Positions 60,543 to 64,000 of a stretch of 64,000 nucleotides of DNA are shown here, piece by piece. The DNA comes from Sipunculus nudus (taxonomy: Eukaryota; Annelida; Sipuncula; Golfingiida; Sipunculidae). The notes beneath the pieces are model-generated. The model did no database searches and was not told where the DNA came from. It worked only from the letters and a program-made list of their open reading frames with translations. The stretch lies in contig CM049320.1 in assembly GCA_026874595.1 (NCBI GenBank), forward strand, positions 35,808,214-35,872,213, given 5' to 3'. The translations under genes were made by a program, and so were the position numbers. Position 1 is the first letter of the stretch; each line of letters begins with the position of its first letter.

Positions 60543-60719
60543 TTAGGAAATAAGATATATCGGCCCATTAAATTAATAACTGACTTGTATATTACTCAAA
60601 TTAATAGGAACCGTATTTTCTGTCATGAATGTAATATGTGACAACTGTGTTTTAAAGAAGTTATAACTGATAAATCCAAGACCCCTTCAACGCCTTTTTG
60701 TATGTAGACATCTTTGTAA

Positions 60720-60732
60720 GTATATATATGTA

Positions 60733-60776
<44 letters not shown>
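60720..60776. repeat. (TA)n microsatellite with TATG interruptions
   Basis: TA run with ATG interruptions on its left side. The Ile-Tyr frames on the minus strand are artefacts. Confidence 0.9.
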
Positions 60777-60780
<4 letters not shown>

Positions 60781-62919
60781 GCCTGTAGAATTCCATACGC
60801 TCTTTGCTTGAGACTTTTGGAGAAAATGTAAACATTTAGGGTGCAGACATTTTGGGAAGACGTCACTTTTTCTTTTACAGCATAAAAGTTCGCTGAATGT
60901 TAAAATCAACGTTAAATGGTTTCCGGCAACTGTGCCATGTGTAAACTCATGGCACAGTCTTATTATTATGTAGTCTTATTACGATATTTATAATGTGTAT
61001 CACTTTTACATGGTCATAATTTACCAAAACGATACGGACTCTACAAGTATTACCGGGAAGTTACAGATAATTACTGCAGGTTCCTTTTTTATATTATTTT
61101 ATTTTTGTTCATTTATAACCGATTACCAGCTAATTATTCGTTACCAAGAACATGTTGTTTGTAGGTACATTATGCATAGTGGTTAATTCTTACCACAGAC
61201 TTCACATTGTATTGTGATAGTGTATGTGCTGATGTAATTAACGATAACAGTCATCACTGATACTTTACTCTCACTCTCACACTTCCGCCACTGCCAGACT
61301 TTTGTCGGGATAAACACGAATACTTTAATGTTCTTTCCTTTACTTTGACCAATCCACGGTAACGGTAACGTTAATAATGTATAAATCTTATAAAACCATA
61401 AAATCAGTGTTTTAAAATATATCCTAAATTGCACAGTGGATATTTTCTTACATCATAATTTTATTGTATAGACCGTAAAAAAAGTTAAATTATTGCAATT
61501 TTTATGAAGGATTTTCAGTTATATTTCAACTTGAATAATCTAGCCATGAGTTACGGTTTACATTAATATATATCCTATCATGGGGATGTGTCTAAGCGAT
61601 TTGTTAAACATGTATCAGACTTAACTGTTTCACAAAAGACGGATTCATCTCGAAATTTAATATAACCTTGTTCACTCTATATACAAGTTCCCCATAGGGA
61701 ACCTGTACATCTCTGAGAACTTCCGAGAATGTAACCATAGGTGGGATTTGGTTTTCTTTTTGTTGAAAGAAGGTTATGCATTACTTACTTTGCAGCATTG
61801 AATATATTACAATTATGTTAAAAACCTACACCTTGTAAGGTAAGGGAATGTAAAATAAAGCATTTTAGGTATTACAATTTTGGTAGCAAGTCCGTTTATA
61901 GCAGTGAGGGTACAAGGCAGATTTTTAATGGGGCATGCAATGTTTTGATGGGCGCTTTATACCTGCCCATGGAACAAGTAACGGTTAATGGTAAGATAAA
62001 TCTATGGGCGTTTATTGATAGGTAGCCAGAATTTGACGACCGCTTTTTGCTGTGACAAAGTTCGTAATCCCTTGGGTAAATCGGATTACAAACCCCATAT
62101 TGGCAGTTCGTTAACGTAATTTATAAACAGATGTGATACTTTTAGTGTTATCATATACTTCGCGCCGCATGCAATACTAACACTAGTCTTCACTAATCGA
62201 GAAAGAGTAAACATGGGAATTTGCTTAATATTCAACAGTCACTGTATAGTCGTAAGCGGAGTCTTAGTACTTGCTGTCCTCGGTGAGTACATGAATACAT
62301 CTTTTTCAGTTATCTGTTTATTGCAGTTGGATGTTTCATATAAAATGCCCGTTTTTCATATTTCATCTATTCAAGGAGTAAATCAGTTCCCACTGAACAA
62401 TTCTTTGATTCCACAAGATAAAGAGTAAATAACTTAAAATGGTATATATCCATATAACATAACATATTCCTTCACGAAGAGCGAAGTATTAGTATCATAG
62501 TGTACGAAGTTACTTTAAAAGAGGCTTTTAAAACGTGTCAGTCTTCATGAAGACAACCGCTCCTATCAGCTGATGTTCATAACATTAATTACGATAAATA
62601 GCCGCGGTTAATAAATTTGTATCATATTTTAACCCTGGGCTCTTGATCATGTGGAATAAATCTCAATGATATTGCATTTGTATTATTTTGGTTGGCCCGC
62701 GGCTAATAATTATATATTCAGCACAATATCAAAGAAACATACATTGCACTTATTGTTATAGGAAAATAATCAATCTACATTAGAGATGTGGCTGCTTATA
62801 ACGCTCATCTTGTTATTTTTTTACTTTTTTTATTTCACAAAATATTTTCATGTTAATTACTTAAAGTCTTTTACTTGTCATAGCGCACTAGACGACCACG
62901 TAAGAAATGCGGACACTAT

Positions 62920-63055
62920 ACCTAGGTCCCCCTTCGGTTTGATTAATTTCGAGGTTTTAATGCACAAACACACACACACGAAGTTGGTTCACTGCCGATA
63001 GGAATCGAAACCATGACCTTCCGTTTGCTCTAACCACTGAGCTACAACAAATCCT
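62920..63055 (-). mobile_element. tRNA-derived SINE, copy 1 (intron 1 of gene C)
   Basis: On the minus strand an A-box TAGCTCAGTGG (63034-63044) is followed by a B-box-like GGTTTCGATTCC (63001-63012). This is the internal RNA polymerase III promoter of a tRNA. The flanking sequence 'AGTGAACCAACTTC' continues as the SINE body. The extra T in the B-box and lack of an intact tRNA fold argue for a SINE, not a functional tRNA. Confidence 0.7.
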
Positions 63056-63234
63056 AGACCTTCTGAGAATTTTCACACCTATAGGAAACAACGAAAAGAC
63101 GTCACTGTGACGTCAGAGTGCTACCCACTACTTGTGTCGGCACAGTGAGTTTGCATGCAGCAGGGAGAATGGGTGGCCTAAAATTATATTATATGAAGAG
63201 GTGTATGAATAGCCATGGTAGTTCATTTCATATG

Positions 63235-63345
63235 GAATTGGAACATGAATACACAGAAAGGTTGGTTCACTGGCAATGGATATCGAATCCATGACCTTCC
63301 GATTGCCGGTCGTCTACTCTTACCACGACCTCTGTGCGCAATTAA
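63235..63345 (-). mobile_element. tRNA-derived SINE, copy 2 (intron 1 of gene C)
   Basis: Same orientation and family as copy 1. The minus-strand B-box-like GGATTCGATATCC (63279-63290 region) and shared 'CGGAAGGTCATGG' and 'CAGTGAACCAAC' blocks support this. The A-box is degenerate. Confidence 0.6.
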
Positions 63346-63419
63346 ACACGTTTATGACGTCACTCCGCTGGTTCATATAAAAAGGACCAAATACACAGAG
63401 GGGTCGGCGCTATTCATAA

Positions 63420-63421
<2 letters not shown>

Positions 63422-63488
<67 letters not shown>
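63422..63488. repeat. (CT)n-(TA)n compound microsatellite
   Basis: A CT run passes directly into a TA run and ends about 6 bp before the acceptor of gene C exon 2 (AG 63493-63494). The CT part may serve as the polypyrimidine tract, so repeat length could affect splicing. Confidence 0.9.
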
Positions 63489-64000
63489 ATACAGGTATAG
63501 GGTATGATCATAACAAAAAAGTCGCTTTCATGGAGTCTTTTCAAAACTGTTCAGGAAACCTTCTTCTGCTGGATGAGATTCATAATGTCGATTTGCAAAA
63601 GCACATCGTTTGGGTTGCTCTGGCAGAAGAAGAATTGAACACCTGAAAATTGACAAATGGCTCTGAAGCTAGTAATATTGCTGTATTTAGAAAAAAAAAG
63701 GAATAGCGTGCATTTTACCGATAAATAGTTAATACATTGTAATGGAACTGGTTGTGTTTTTATAGGGGATTATATTGACATTGGTGGAAAAGGTCATTGT
63801 GTTAAGCTTGACAAAGGAAAATCACCCAGGAAAGTAAAATGCTGGAATACTGTCTATGCGAAAGATGTGATTTGTCAGACGAATCGTTGGTGGCTTGATG
63901 AAAGAGTTTTATCTGACGTGTGATCGTTCATATATTTTGTCGATGTGCTTCTACATGTCTTGTGCTGAGTGTGTATACTTATTTACAAACGTCCTTATAT

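Larger units (their letters stand above)
59230..62212. other. No gene recognised
   Basis: AT-rich DNA with (TA)n tracts at 60474-60537 and 60720-60776. 'ATGGCACAGT' and 'CTGTGCCAT' near 60928-60960 form a small inverted repeat. No exon of the CTLD family was seen here. Confidence 0.4.
62213..63885 (+). pseudogene. CTLD gene C: paralogue of gene B with an in-frame stop, continues past the window
   Basis: Exon 1 (62213-62282) encodes MGICLIFNS and a hydrophobic run VVSGVLVLAVL, a signal peptide of the same 23 codons plus 1 nt as gene B. Exon 2 (63495-63671) gives KKVAFMESFQNC and VWVALAEEELNT, then TGA at 63644-63646, then KLTNGSEA. Gene B has SWRWTNESE at the same place, so the stop appears to replace a Trp codon. 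Exon 3 (63766-63885) gives GHCVKL, VKCWNT and VICQT with the remaining three cysteines of CTLD1. Exon 2 is 177 nt and exon 3 is 120 nt, both phase 1 at each end, and the exon 3 donor is the same unusual GTTGGT as in gene B. Everything except the stop looks conserved, which points to a recent nonsense allele, a young pseudogene or an assembly error. CTLD2, the stalk and the anchor would lie beyond 64000. Confidence 0.75.

Noticed and set aside
63001-63048. Possible tRNA gene on the minus strand
   Set aside because: A- and B-boxes are present, but the B-box has an insertion and no full acceptor stem could be drawn. A second related copy nearby indicates a SINE.

Overview
This is eukaryotic, animal-type DNA, most likely from a bivalve mollusc. 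It is AT-rich, has many (TA)n microsatellites, and carries spliced genes with GT-AG introns and decayed LINEs, LTR elements, piggyBac, pogo-like MITEs and tRNA-derived SINEs. It also carries an interspersed repeat whose end reads roughly 'AGCTGAGCGCC...GGTCCCTTGTT', a tail I associate with bivalve genomes. The species call is inference.

The main gene content is a dispersed family of C-type lectin-like domain (CTLD) genes, all on the + strand and all cut by phase-1 introns. Gene A (14.2-19.0 kb) encodes two CTLDs and a short non-membrane tail, but its third visible exon is frame-broken and no first exon was found. Gene B (51.29-53.15 kb) is intact and compact. I reconstruct seven exons and 295 residues: signal peptide, four-Cys CTLD1, six-Cys CTLD2, a Ser/Thr/Pro-rich stalk and a C-terminal membrane helix. 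Gene C (62.21 kb to beyond the window) is a close paralogue of B and carries an in-frame TGA in CTLD1. A weak fourth CTLD-like fragment lies at 58.66-58.89 kb. None of the CTLDs shows the EPN/QPD or WND sugar-binding motifs, so they are probably non-classical recognition or adhesion proteins at the surface (B) or outside the cell (A).

Layout: 1-9 kb is mostly unannotated AT-rich DNA with two tandem duplications. 9-11.7 kb holds minisatellites, one split by an interspersed repeat. 12.9-20.9 kb holds gene A with repeats before, inside and after it. 23-28 kb holds a dead Gypsy-like pol, a fragment of the satellite-bearing element and a piggyBac relic. 29.7-39.3 kb holds relics of L1/Tx1-type LINEs. 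39.6-42.4 kb is a nested block of two LTR copies, a pogo-like MITE and (TA)n tracts. 42.8-43.2 kb is a repeat pair. A possible minus-strand terminal exon lies at 43.8-44.0 kb. 45.6-48.0 kb is a tandem array of about 280-bp units with two copies of a GGCGCC-centred palindrome per unit. 48.77-48.93 kb has a textbook TATA/initiator/poly(A) layout. 49.7-51.1 kb carries a direct duplication just upstream of gene B. 53-62 kb is mostly empty, and gene C closes the window.

Exon calls rest on reading frame, splice-site and phase agreement and conserved cysteines, without transcript data or database searches.
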